Positions 35,101-43,867 of a stretch of 62,087 bases of DNA are shown here, in pieces. The stretch comes from Bifidobacterium breve (GTDB taxonomy: Bacteria; Actinomycetota; Acidimicrobiia; Acidimicrobiales; Ilumatobacteraceae). The translations under genes and the position numbers were made by a program. The DNA lies in the NCBI GenBank assembly GCA_945893395.1, contig CAMDEC010000004.1, positions 1 through 62,087 of the forward strand, in the 5' to 3' direction. Below the pieces are notes generated by a model. The model saw only the letters and a program-made list of their open reading frames with translations. It did not search any database and was not told the DNA's origin. Numbering within the stretch: the stretch's first letter is position 1; every line of letters starts with the position of its first letter.

Positions 35101-36041
35101 CCAAAAATGTTCTTCTCACGGGCGGATTTGGCACACTCGGCGGACGACTAGCAGCAATACTTGCTCAGAATTCCGAGATCAACTTACGACTTGCGTCTCG
35201 CGACAAGAGATCGGCGCCGAAATGGGCGCCGAGAGCCGATACGCACGAAGTTGACTTTGAAAATACTGGGTCAATTAAAGACATGGTGCGCGATATAACC
35301 CACGTTGTGCACCTTGTCGCGATGACAGATTTTGAATCAAGAGCCGAACCAGAAAAAGCAAAGCATGTCAACACCGAATACACGAGACGAGTTCTTGAAC
35401 AGTGCCAGAAAAACACCCGCTTTATTTACTTATCGACGATTCAAGTTTATGGAAGCAACTTAACAGGGAGCATTTCAGAAAAGACCGCCACGAACCCAAG
35501 TGACATCTACTCGCAGACACACTTGGATGCGGAGAGTCTGGTCAAGTCTGCGCACACAAACGGTCAGGTGCAAGGGCTCAGCCTGCGCAACGCAAATGGT
35601 TTTGGTGCCCCAATGTCGCCCGATGCAAAGATCTGGCAAATCATTGCCAATGACTTGTGCCGACAGGCAGTTGAGAAAAAGCAGATGGTACTCAAATCGC
35701 ATGGGATGCAACTTCGTAACTTCATACCTTTTACAGATATTTGCATCGCGGTTGATCACAGCCTAAAAATGAGCGCAGAACTAATCGGCGACGGCACATT
35801 TAATTTGGGTGGCGAAACAACGCTGGAAATTCTCAAGATGGCTGAACTTATCGCCACGAGATGTGAAGCCATGCTTGGGTTTACACCCGAACTCGAAGTT
35901 CTTGGCACCCCGCCCGAGGTTTTGCCAGAAACATTTATTTATGATTCGACCAAATTGAAATCAACAGGGCTTCAACTCAAGACCCGCCTTACCGACGAAA
36001 TAGACGGCCTATTGCGGGCATGCCAGACCTGGTTCGGGTAA
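35097..36041 (+). CDS. NAD-dependent epimerase/reductase, sugar-nucleotide SDR
   Basis: A 314-residue extended SDR. NVLLTGGFGTLGGRLAAIL is the NAD loop, VVHLVAM the second, and STIQVYG a Ser/Thr site. The usual YxxxK appears instead as YSQTHLDAE, so the lysine position is His, an unusual change. RNANGFGAP is the substrate-binding stretch. It lies straight after the cupin epimerase and would most simply reduce the 4-keto group of a CDP-6-deoxyhexose. The altered catalytic position leaves the activity open. Confidence 0.7.
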   Translation: MTKNVLLTGGFGTLGGRLAAILAQNSEINLRLASRDKRSAPKWAPRADTHEVDFENTGSIKDMVRDITHVVHLVAMTDFESRAEPEKAKHVNTEYTRRVLEQCQKNTRFIYLSTIQVYGSNLTGSISEKTATNPSDIYSQTHLDAESLVKSAHTNGQVQGLSLRNANGFGAPMSPDAKIWQIIANDLCRQAVEKKQMVLKSHGMQLRNFIPFTDICIAVDHSLKMSAELIGDGTFNLGGETTLEILKMAELIATRCEAMLGFTPELEVLGTPPEVLPETFIYDSTKLKSTGLQLKTRLTDEIDGLLRACQTWFG

Positions 36042-36046
36042 TCAAG

Positions 36047-36946
36047 ATGATCAACCCGTTTGTCTCTGTCGTAATTCCGACTTTTAATCATGCCAAATTA
36101 CTGAAACGAGCACTTGAATCAGTCGTCGCTCAGTCGTTTCAAGACTGGGAAGCAATTGTTGTCAACAACTTTTCGACCGATGAGACAATCCAGGTTGTTC
36201 AATCGTTAAACGACCAGCGCATCAAGTTGATCAATTTCAAAAACTCAGGCATTATCGCCGCGTCGCGTAATCGCGGAATCGAATCGGCGACGGGTCAATA
36301 TGTTGCATTTCTTGACTCTGACGACGCGTGGTTCCCGACAAAATTACAAAAATGCGTCGACCAAGCAACCAACGGCGCTCAATTCGTCTGCCATGGCGAA
36401 GTTTGGATCAACAGCAACTTGTCAAAGCGCGAGGTCATGTATGGCCCCGCCGAGAATGCAACGTACACAAAACTTCTCTATCGCGGCAACTGCATCTCAA
36501 CTTCAGCAACATTCATTCAGACAGAACTACTTAAGTCTCAAGGTGGGTTTGACGAATCTCCCGAAATTGTCACTGCCGAGGACTACGACATGTGGATCCG
36601 TCTTGCGGCATTGAAACCAAAAACGATCTTCATCCCTGAAATTCTGGGTGAGTTTCATCGATTAACAGACAGCGCAAGCAGCGCCGTGATGCGCAACCTG
36701 GCGAGCGAGAAAGTTGTCCTGGCCAAGCACTTTGCACAACGACACGGCAAGTTGCTTACAAAGTTCAAAAATCGTCATCGGCTTGCGATCGCACATTATG
36801 GAGCTGCGCGACAACTATCGATTCAACCCAAGCAAGCATTCGTTCTGTTTGGACAAGCGCTTCGACTTTCGCCTTTGGTGCTGAAAATTTATCCGGGTGT
36901 TGTCTTGTTATGTTTTTATAGATTTGCAAAAGTGAAAAAATCGTGA
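36047..36946 (+). CDS. Family 2 glycosyltransferase
   Basis: Starting at the ATG at 36047, five bases after the previous stop, the protein has 299 residues. It is a GT-A glycosyltransferase: VSVVIPTFNHAKLLKRALESV, VVNNFSTDETIQV, ASRNRGIESATGQYVAFLDSDDAWF with the metal-binding DSDD, and ETVTAEDYDMW-like (ESPEIVTAEDYDMWIRLA) with the ED general-base region. The last 40 residues are hydrophobic near the end, perhaps a membrane-associating helix. The earlier in-frame ATG at 36020 would overlap the preceding gene. It is a likely assembly enzyme of the repeat unit. Confidence 0.86.
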   Translation: MINPFVSVVIPTFNHAKLLKRALESVVAQSFQDWEAIVVNNFSTDETIQVVQSLNDQRIKLINFKNSGIIAASRNRGIESATGQYVAFLDSDDAWFPTKLQKCVDQATNGAQFVCHGEVWINSNLSKREVMYGPAENATYTKLLYRGNCISTSATFIQTELLKSQGGFDESPEIVTAEDYDMWIRLAALKPKTIFIPEILGEFHRLTDSASSAVMRNLASEKVVLAKHFAQRHGKLLTKFKNRHRLAIAHYGAARQLSIQPKQAFVLFGQALRLSPLVLKIYPGVVLLCFYRFAKVKKS

Positions 36947-37905
36947 CGACCATCCGATATTTCAGTCTTGGACGCCACGCGATGAAAAGTGCGTTGCGCT
37001 ATGCGGGTGTCAAAAGTGGTGACTCTGTGATGTTGCCGAGTTTCATTTGCAGAGATCTGCTGTCTGCCGTCGCGGAGCTCGGCGCAAAAACTGTGTTTTA
37101 CGAAGTAGATACGGCACTCAAGCCAATGCAACTTGACCCGAAAATAAGCGCCAAGGTGATCGTCGCCGTCAATTATTTTGGATTTGCCCAGAATCTTGAG
37201 CCATACAACGAATACTGCAAACAAACTGGTGCGATCATCGTCGAAGACAACGCACACGGGTTTCTCAGCCGAGATGAAAACAATAACCTTCTGGGCACCA
37301 GAGCAAAATTTGGAATAACGAGTTTTCGCAAATCGCTGCGGGTTCAAGATGGTGCGATTCTGACAACTTCTTTGAATGACCACGAGATAGACGAACAGCT
37401 CGACTGCATCGACTCTCCTGTTTCAAAACGAAATAATTTGCTGCGCTTGCTCCCAAGTTTTGAGTCACGAACAAAAATCCCGTTTGTCGCCATCGGTCAA
37501 TCAATGTCGCGGGCGATTCGATTAGTGCGCACAGGTTCAGCACTACCAAAGCCCGATCCAAATGCCGAGACGACAATCCCAGGATTGGCGAACCCACATC
37601 TCCAAAGTGTTGCGGTGCTTGAAGCGCTGGACGAGGCTCAAGAAATTTTACGCCGTCGCAACTTGTATCAAGTGCTCAGATCACAGGTCGTTGCAACCGG
37701 AGCGACAATGATCTTTGCTGACCTGCCTGACAACACTTGCCCATATGGAATGCCTGTTTATGCAAATGAAGAATCTCGAAGAAAACTAGCCAAAGTTGCC
37801 CGACAAAATCGAGTCACATTGATGAGTTGGCCAGATTTGCCAAACAACACAATCTCCACCGCGCCAGGTTTTTACAAACAAGTTTGGTTGCTTAACTTTC
37901 AATGA
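36943..37905 (+). CDS. Short DegT-like PLP-fold protein
   Basis: A 320-residue protein from a GTG that overlaps the previous stop as GTGA. It keeps the aminotransferase core: ALRYAGVKSGDSVMLPSFIC, VIVAVNYFGFAQNL, IIVEDNAHGFLSRD with the Asp that holds the PLP ring, and TSFRKSLRVQDGAIL with the Schiff-base lysine. It is about 60 residues shorter than ordinary DegT enzymes, and the substrate-side segment with NFRMTEIQ-type helix is missing or changed. It pairs with a FemAB-like gene by ATGA. An aminotransferase or amino-acid-making role is possible; a specialised activity is likely. Confidence 0.68.
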   Translation: MTTIRYFSLGRHAMKSALRYAGVKSGDSVMLPSFICRDLLSAVAELGAKTVFYEVDTALKPMQLDPKISAKVIVAVNYFGFAQNLEPYNEYCKQTGAIIVEDNAHGFLSRDENNNLLGTRAKFGITSFRKSLRVQDGAILTTSLNDHEIDEQLDCIDSPVSKRNNLLRLLPSFESRTKIPFVAIGQSMSRAIRLVRTGSALPKPDPNAETTIPGLANPHLQSVAVLEALDEAQEILRRRNLYQVLRSQVVATGATMIFADLPDNTCPYGMPVYANEESRRKLAKVARQNRVTLMSWPDLPNNTISTAPGFYKQVWLLNFQ

Positions 37906-38897
37906 CATCTCCAACAAAGTGGTCAGTGTGGGTTGGAACCGACGAGCAGTGGGATGCTCAACAACTGAAACTGCCTGAGCCATGTGTTTACCAGAGTTCA
38001 AGTTGGGCTCACCACCGCATAAATTTCGGCTGGAAGTCAATCAGGATTGCCAGCGAAACAAATTCATGTTTTGCACAAGTCCTATATCGATCAGCATTCA
38101 GCACGACAATTGCATGGATACCAGGTGGGCCAGCCGGAAATTTCAGCGAGATCAATAAGCACCTCTTGCTCGAAGTTCGACGACTGACAAAAAATAGTCG
38201 TACCTACCTCAGACTCAACTCGCTGCAAAAATCAGATTTATCCACCGAGCAATCACTGACAACAAACCAATGGCACAAGGTCAAACACAAACTTTCCTCA
38301 GGCTTAAGTTTGGTCTACGCGCTTGGCAACGATGCGGCTGCGCGACGCGAAGGTCTTTCGTCCAACTGGGGACGTAACTTACGCCGTGGCGAGGGTCGCA
38401 ACACGGCGCCATATCTTTGGCAGCAAATTACCGTGAGTGCGGTCGCCGATCTATACAAACAGTTATCCGACTATAAAGATCTTGCGGAAAACAGCGAAAT
38501 TCCAAATAGCGAGACAATCAGTTCTTTGATAAGCAGTTGCAGTAGCCAGTTGAAAATTTTTAGATGCGATGATCAGTCAGGCAATCCCCTGGCAATGCGC
38601 GGTGCGCTGATCTTTGGCGACAAAGCCTGGGACATTTTTGCTGCCGTTTCACCACAAGGCCGCAAGCAATATTCGTCGTACGTGACTGCATGGGCTCTTT
38701 TCAACCACTGTGCCGACTTGAAAATTGAGAGTTACGACCTAAGTGGAGTTGATCCAATTAATAATAAAGGTGTCTACGACTTTAAACATGGCACCGGAGC
38801 AACAGAGATTGAATACATTGGCGAATGGGAGTCGGCATCACCGTTCATCATCCAACCAATAATCGGTAGACTGCTTAGGTATCGCAAAACCTCTTAA
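37902..38897 (+). CDS. FemAB/GNAT-fold peptidyltransferase-like protein
   Basis: A 331-residue protein with two GNAT-like halves as in FemX/FemAB and similar proteins of exopolysaccharide loci. Stretches include VYQSSSWAHHRINFGWKSI, AWIPGGPAGNFSE, LSSNWGRNLRRGEGRN (the KxRR-like segment), PLAMRGALIFGDKAWDIF, SSYVTAWALFNHC and YDLSGVDPINNKGVYDFK, the last typical of FemAB C-termini. Such enzymes move an amino acid from aminoacyl-tRNA to an amino group. Next to an aminotransferase-like gene it may decorate an amino sugar of the glycan. There is no signal peptide. Confidence 0.78.
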   Translation: MTSPTKWSVWVGTDEQWDAQQLKLPEPCVYQSSSWAHHRINFGWKSIRIASETNSCFAQVLYRSAFSTTIAWIPGGPAGNFSEINKHLLLEVRRLTKNSRTYLRLNSLQKSDLSTEQSLTTNQWHKVKHKLSSGLSLVYALGNDAAARREGLSSNWGRNLRRGEGRNTAPYLWQQITVSAVADLYKQLSDYKDLAENSEIPNSETISSLISSCSSQLKIFRCDDQSGNPLAMRGALIFGDKAWDIFAAVSPQGRKQYSSYVTAWALFNHCADLKIESYDLSGVDPINNKGVYDFKHGTGATEIEYIGEWESASPFIIQPIIGRLLRYRKTS

Positions 38898-38942
38898 ATC
38901 CTCGACTTGCGACTTCACCACTGCTGAAGGGCTGAACGCCAG

Positions 38943-39704
38943 ATGAATCTGTTGAAATACCGCCTTGCTCAACTGGTTAGTTCAGCGCAACGGGCAAAAC
39001 CCGAATATGACCTTCATCGTCGAGTGCTGATGTATCACTCAATCAATCAAAGTAGCAATAGTGCTAGCGATAGTAGCAGTGATACTTACTCGATTTCGGA
39101 GTGGAACTTTGCCGCACATGTAGACCTGCTTGCTGAACACTGTGATTCTCTAAATTCAAAAATAGTTTCGCTGGATAGTGCCAGTAAATCGGGTGTGACG
39201 ATTACTTTTGATGACGGATATCGAGACACACTAACTGTCGCTGCAAAAATTCTTGATGCCAAGAAACTGCCGTTTACGGTTTTTGTAACTTCACAAAACA
39301 TAACTTCGGGAAACTCAAATTATCTGAGTCAAAGTCAACTGATTGAGCTCAGTAAAATTCCGGGGGTGACAATCGGTAGCCACGGTCATTCACACACTCA
39401 CCTGGCCGAGTTGTCTTCTTTAGAAGTTCATAACGAGTTGCGACAAAGCAAAGAGTGGCTAGAACAAACAATTCAAAAAACCGTGACAACACTGAGTTAC
39501 CCGCATGGCTCGTTTAACGCCGAAGTGGTTCGGCTTGCGGCTGATACTGGCTATAAGTTTGCCGCCACTAGCAAATGGGGCGTTTATCAAGTTGGAACGC
39601 GACCACTTGAAATACCACGAATTGATGTTTGGGGTCCAGACACAAAGCGGACATTGCAACAAAAACTCTGCGGTAAATGGAACTGGATGGCAGGTTTCAT
39701 CTGA
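38943..39704 (+). CDS. Polysaccharide deacetylase (NodB domain)
   Basis: A 253-residue carbohydrate esterase family 4 protein. VTITFDDGYRDTL holds the catalytic Asp pair, TIGSHGHSHTHLAELS the metal-binding HxxxH (H-S-H-T-H), and TLSYPHGSFNAEV the product-binding arm. There is no obvious signal peptide, so it may act inside or by another route. It removes N- or O-acetyl groups from sugars. A Ser-rich insertion (about residues 40-60) follows the first strand. Its stop overlaps the start of the next gene as TGATG. Confidence 0.88.
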   Translation: MNLLKYRLAQLVSSAQRAKPEYDLHRRVLMYHSINQSSNSASDSSSDTYSISEWNFAAHVDLLAEHCDSLNSKIVSLDSASKSGVTITFDDGYRDTLTVAAKILDAKKLPFTVFVTSQNITSGNSNYLSQSQLIELSKIPGVTIGSHGHSHTHLAELSSLEVHNELRQSKEWLEQTIQKTVTTLSYPHGSFNAEVVRLAADTGYKFAATSKWGVYQVGTRPLEIPRIDVWGPDTKRTLQQKLCGKWNWMAGFI

Positions 39705-40819
39705 TGCTTTTCTATTCGGTTCAAGCCTTTATCTTGGGTCTGGCACTGATATTGATCGCTCGGAATAACGGCAAGTTCAGCACTTACTCGGTGCTCTATG
39801 TGATTACCTGGACTGCAGCCGTAGTCGGAATCAAATTTAGATACGGTGTCGAGCAGACACTTTTTTACTCGAACGATCAACAGATACAACTAGAAATGTA
39901 TGAACGATTGTTGACAAATGGACTTCTTTTGTCGCCACATCAATTTGTCGCCGACCGCTACTTGATAATCGTGCCCGTCAGGCTTCTTGACATTTTTGGC
40001 ATCGAGCCGATACTCGCGACGAAGTTTTTGCAAGCGGTGTGTCTTTTGCTGCTTTACCGAATTTGCGCCAACTTTCTTGTGCGAAACAACCTGACGATTC
40101 GTTTATATCATGCGGTTTTTTTTGCAGGACCGCTGTTTATATTTCTTTCGACACTCGGCTTAAGAGATCTTGAAATTGCGCTCGCCGCCTCTTACTTTTT
40201 TCTTGGGCGAAACATCTATTTGAAACAAGTATCCCTGTTGTTGTTGATTCCGTTGCGACCCCACCTTGCGGCGGCTCTAATTTTTGGCTGGATAGCCACA
40301 AAATACTTCAAACGCATCGATCTCAAAAGGTTCTACCTTGGCCTTATTGCTGCAACTATTTTTGCTTTCGTTGTCGGCAGTTATGGCTATGTCATCGGAA
40401 GAAACCTCCGCGAAGGAAACGCAATCGTCACTCCAGAGATATTTGACCAAGATCCATGGTGGAGATTTTTCTCAAACCTGGTCGGTCTGCAATTCTTGAC
40501 ATTTGACGAAAATTCTGTGAACTTGCCGGTTCTCGACTTGCTCGCCCTCCGATTGTTCTTCGTCGACTCATTTTTGATACCGATTTGTTTTGTCGTCACT
40601 TTGATGTATCAAAAACTTGAGTTGAACTTGTTGCGAATCCAAATTTTTCTTTCATTCACGTTTTTTCTTGGACTTGCTGCGCAAACAGACTTCAACTCAA
40701 CGCGACAAAATTTGCCATTTCTCTCGACGATGGGAGTGTTGGCACTTTTGGGTCTGTGCAGGCGCAACAACGCGAAGGTTGACGAACATGGAACTGATCT
40801 GGCGCCAGCCAAAGTATGA
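39704..40819 (+). CDS. Multi-spanning membrane protein, possible Wzy-like polymerase
   Basis: From the ATG at 39704 the protein has 371 residues and about ten hydrophobic segments, including LFYSVQAFILGLALILIA, YSVLYVITWTAAVVGI, LLLLYRICANFLV, FYLGLIAATIFAFVVGSYGY and PFLSTMGVLALLGL. There are loops with charged residues (QIQLEMYERL). No strict motif is seen. In an assembly locus with WbpL-like priming enzyme it is the best candidate for the O-antigen polymerase or a GT-C glycosyltransferase. It overlaps the deacetylase by one base and the GT4 gene by four. The assignment rests on topology and place. Confidence 0.55.
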   Translation: MLFYSVQAFILGLALILIARNNGKFSTYSVLYVITWTAAVVGIKFRYGVEQTLFYSNDQQIQLEMYERLLTNGLLLSPHQFVADRYLIIVPVRLLDIFGIEPILATKFLQAVCLLLLYRICANFLVRNNLTIRLYHAVFFAGPLFIFLSTLGLRDLEIALAASYFFLGRNIYLKQVSLLLLIPLRPHLAAALIFGWIATKYFKRIDLKRFYLGLIAATIFAFVVGSYGYVIGRNLREGNAIVTPEIFDQDPWWRFFSNLVGLQFLTFDENSVNLPVLDLLALRLFFVDSFLIPICFVVTLMYQKLELNLLRIQIFLSFTFFLGLAAQTDFNSTRQNLPFLSTMGVLALLGLCRRNNAKVDEHGTDLAPAKV

Positions 40820-41952
40820 ACAGCGTTGAGACCTCACGGCATCTTGTCTATGTAATCACCGAGGATTGGTTCTTTACCTCACACTTTTTGGATCGGGCCG
40901 TTGCCGCAAAAAAAGCGGGATACAAGGTGAGTGTCGTTACCCGTTGTCGAAATGTCGCTGAGCAAATTAAACAGCATGGCTTTAATGTTGAAAATATCGA
41001 ATTCTCCAGACGGGGGCTGAACCCGGTGACTGAAATCGCGACGGTTTTACGACTCCGGTCAATTTTAAAAAAAATCAAGCCCGACATCGTGCACAACATC
41101 GCACTCAAGCCCGTGGTCCTTGGCTCGCTCGCAGCCAAATTGTCTGGGACAAGCAAAGTAGTCAATGCCCCCGTCGGCATGGGCTATGTATTTACCTCAA
41201 AAGAAAGCAGAGCACGAGTACTGCGACCAGTTGTTAAGTCGTTGATTCGTTATGTCTTGAGCAGACCAAATAGCCGCGTGATAATCGAAAACCGAGATGA
41301 CTTTGAGAACTTAATTTCCGGCAAGTTTGCAAAACAAGAGTCAATTTTTTTGATCAAAGGCGCGGGTGTCGACACAATAAAATTTGCCGCAAAACCAGAA
41401 CCAGACGCACCAGTCACTGTGATTATGGTTTCAAGATTGTTGCGCGACAAAGGCGTGCAAGAATTCATTGAATCTGCAAGAACCGTCAGAGCAACCAACA
41501 GCAAGGTGCAGTTTTTATTAGTCGGTGACGTTGATGATGGCAACCCGACTTCACTAACTTCAAGTCAACTCATTGAATTAACAGACTCAAAAGATGTCAC
41601 TTGGCTCGGGGCGCGAACTGACATCGCCGAACTACTCGCGGCCAGCCACATCGCTTGTCTGCCCTCGTATCGCGAAGGTCTTCCGAAGTCGTTGATTGAG
41701 GCTGCATCTGTCGGTCGGCCAATAGTCACGACGGATGTGCCTGGATGTCGGGAAGTAGTCACGCATTTGGTTAACGGCCTGTTAGTGCGACCACGTAACT
41801 CAAAAGAACTTGCCGTGGCGATCGAAAAACTGGCCAGTGACCCTGATTTGTGCAAAAAAATGGGGGCAGAAAATCGGCGCAAAGCCGAAACCGAGTTCTC
41901 CAATGAGATCATTATCCGCCAGACGCACAGCGTTTACGATTCGTTCTACTAA
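40816..41952 (+). CDS. Family 4 glycosyltransferase (GT-B)
   Basis: A 378-residue GT4 enzyme. The N-terminal half has WFFTSHFLDRAVAAKKAGYKV and PDIVHNIALKPVVLGSLAAK. The C-terminal half has VTVIMVSRLLRDKGVQEFIE, QFLLVGDVDDGN and HIACLPSYREGLPKSLIEAASVGRPIVTTDVPG with the E-x7-E nucleotide-sugar motif. It resembles WbnH/WbpH-type enzymes that add the second sugar of a repeat unit on lipid carrier. It comes just before the epimerase and WbpL-like gene, which fits early assembly steps. Confidence 0.87.
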   Translation: MNSVETSRHLVYVITEDWFFTSHFLDRAVAAKKAGYKVSVVTRCRNVAEQIKQHGFNVENIEFSRRGLNPVTEIATVLRLRSILKKIKPDIVHNIALKPVVLGSLAAKLSGTSKVVNAPVGMGYVFTSKESRARVLRPVVKSLIRYVLSRPNSRVIIENRDDFENLISGKFAKQESIFLIKGAGVDTIKFAAKPEPDAPVTVIMVSRLLRDKGVQEFIESARTVRATNSKVQFLLVGDVDDGNPTSLTSSQLIELTDSKDVTWLGARTDIAELLAASHIACLPSYREGLPKSLIEAASVGRPIVTTDVPGCREVVTHLVNGLLVRPRNSKELAVAIEKLASDPDLCKKMGAENRRKAETEFSNEIIIRQTHSVYDSFY

Positions 41953-41954
41953 TC

Positions 41955-42857
41955 ATGAAGATTCTCGTCACTGGCGCAACTGGATTTATCGGCTCACATC
42001 TAGTGCCTTTTCTCCAAACTCGCCACGAAGTCGCAACCCTCAACGCACGGACAGTTACCGCGACAAGTACCGAGTGGCACGCCCAAGTTGACCGCTGCGA
42101 TGTGTTGGTGCACCTTGCGGGTCGTGCCCATGTTTCTTCGAAGAGTTCAGATTCTGAGATTTATAAATCAATTAATACCGATCTGACCGAGATACTTGCG
42201 CAACGGTTGGCCTTGAATAGTAAGCACCTAATTTTTATCAGCACTGCGGTGATTTATGGACAGCAAAGCTTGACTAACCATCCGTTCAAGACATCTGACA
42301 CTTTAGATTTTGATTCGCCATATGCTGCCTCAAAAGTTGCCGCCGAAAAAGCAATCCAACAAATCAGTCAGCAAAGTCAAATGAGTTACACGATTATTCG
42401 TCCGCCACTCGTTTACGGTCCGGGTGTCAAGGCGAATTTTTTGTCAATGATCAAATGGGTAAAAACTGGATTACCCCTGCCGCTGGGTGGCGCCCAAAAT
42501 TTACGCAGCCTTGTAGGCGTGCGAAATCTTGCAGATTTGATCGACAAGTGTGCGACAAGCGAAGCGGCAAAAAATCAGATTTTTAACGCCTCAGATGATC
42601 ACGATGTCTCAACATCTGATTTGTTAAAAATGATCGCAGATTCATTGGATAAACCAGCACGTCTGATAAAGATGCCGCTCGGAGCCCTCAAATTTGGAAG
42701 CCAAGTTATTGGTAAGCCCCGCGCTTATGACGGGCTTTGTGGTTCATTTCAACTGGATATTTCACAGACGAAACAAAACCTCAACTGGACTGCCCCATTT
42801 AGTCTGCAAGACGAGATATCTGCAACAGTTGACTGGTTTCAAAGCAGCAACAAGTGA
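41955..42857 (+). CDS. NAD-dependent sugar epimerase/reductase (WbpV-like)
   Basis: A 300-residue extended SDR with MKILVTGATGFIGSHLVPFL at the start, VLVHLAGRAHV, FISTAVIYG, PYAASKVAAEKAI (Tyr/Lys) and IIRPPLVYGPGVKANFLSMI. In Pseudomonas O-antigen loci WbpV, a UDP-4-keto-QuiNAc reductase or epimerase, directly precedes the priming transferase WbpL, and the same pairing is seen here (four-base overlap with the next gene). A UDP-sugar 4,6-dehydratase such as WbpM would be needed and is not in the window. Confidence 0.83.
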   Translation: MKILVTGATGFIGSHLVPFLQTRHEVATLNARTVTATSTEWHAQVDRCDVLVHLAGRAHVSSKSSDSEIYKSINTDLTEILAQRLALNSKHLIFISTAVIYGQQSLTNHPFKTSDTLDFDSPYAASKVAAEKAIQQISQQSQMSYTIIRPPLVYGPGVKANFLSMIKWVKTGLPLPLGGAQNLRSLVGVRNLADLIDKCATSEAAKNQIFNASDDHDVSTSDLLKMIADSLDKPARLIKMPLGALKFGSQVIGKPRAYDGLCGSFQLDISQTKQNLNWTAPFSLQDEISATVDWFQSSNK

Positions 42858-43867
42858 TCACGCTGATTCCAGTCATTGCGGTAATGGGTTTCGCGTTGAC
42901 TGCCCTGATCCGAAAAAGAGCACTTAAAAATAATCAACTCGATATACCCAATGAGCGAAGTTCACATATTTCACCGACGCCACATGGCGCGGGAATAGCA
43001 ATCGTCATTTCATTCGTTGTTGGTCTGTTAGTTCTGCTTTTGAACGACACGATTTCAAATCGCATATTTTTGACGCTTGCGCTACCTGGCACGTGCGTTG
43101 CGATAATCGGTCGCCTGGACGATCTGGGGCGACTGACCTCGGCGAAGTGGCGACTTGTCGGACATTTTTGTGTCGCAATTTTGGCTGTCGCACTTGCAGA
43201 CGGACTGCCGCCGTTGCCGCTAGCAGAGTCAGCAATTAACTTTGGTCTTGCCGGCGACATCGCTGCGGTGATTTATTTGGTTTGGTTACTCAACTTGTTC
43301 AACTTTATGGACGGCATTGATTTGATAACCACAGTGCAAACAATAACCATGAGTTCATCGGTCGCGATGCTGTTGGTGGTTAAAACCGAAAGCAATCTTT
43401 GGTATGTGGCTGCGGTTCTAGGCACGGCGGTTATCGGCTTTGCTTTCTTAAATCTGCCACCAGCAAAAATATTTCTCGGCGACGTTGGCAGTGGATTCAT
43501 CGGGTTTACGATCGCCGCGATATCTATCCTCGTGGCAAAAGACGAACCACTTATTGCATGGTCACTGATAATCATGCTTGGCGTGTTTGTTTCGGATGCA
43601 ACCGTGACTTTGCTGCGAAGAATTATTGCGCGTGAACGTGTCTACATCGCTCACCGCACACATGCTTATCAACACCTGGCCAAAAGGATGAACCGTCACC
43701 TGCCGGTTTCGCTTGGTGTCGGCGCGATCAATATTTTTTGGTTGCTACCGATCGCCTGGCTCGTAGCCGACGGCAAACTGTTGCCGGTTGCCGGATTGCT
43801 AGTGGCCTATATTCCACTAATTATTTTGGCTGTTTTCCTAAACGCCGGAAAACAGTCGGCTAACTAA
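42854..43867 (+). CDS. MraY/WecA/WbpL-type polyprenyl-phosphate sugar-1-phosphate transferase
   Basis: A 337-residue membrane enzyme from a GTG in a GTGA overlap. About ten hydrophobic segments are visible. Signature loops: LDIPNERSSHISPTPHGAG, IIGRLDDLGRL with the Asp pair, LLNLFNFMDGIDLI (DGID motif), PPAKIFLGDVGSGFIGF, and AHRTHAYQHLAKRM with the His-rich loop. It moves a sugar-1-phosphate (QuiNAc, FucNAc or GlcNAc) onto undecaprenyl or decaprenyl phosphate, starting the repeat unit. It is the last gene of the rightward locus and overlaps the convergent Ddn-like gene by eight bases. Confidence 0.9.
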   Translation: MITLIPVIAVMGFALTALIRKRALKNNQLDIPNERSSHISPTPHGAGIAIVISFVVGLLVLLLNDTISNRIFLTLALPGTCVAIIGRLDDLGRLTSAKWRLVGHFCVAILAVALADGLPPLPLAESAINFGLAGDIAAVIYLVWLLNLFNFMDGIDLITTVQTITMSSSVAMLLVVKTESNLWYVAAVLGTAVIGFAFLNLPPAKIFLGDVGSGFIGFTIAAISILVAKDEPLIAWSLIIMLGVFVSDATVTLLRRIIARERVYIAHRTHAYQHLAKRMNRHLPVSLGVGAINIFWLLPIAWLVADGKLLPVAGLLVAYIPLIILAVFLNAGKQSAN

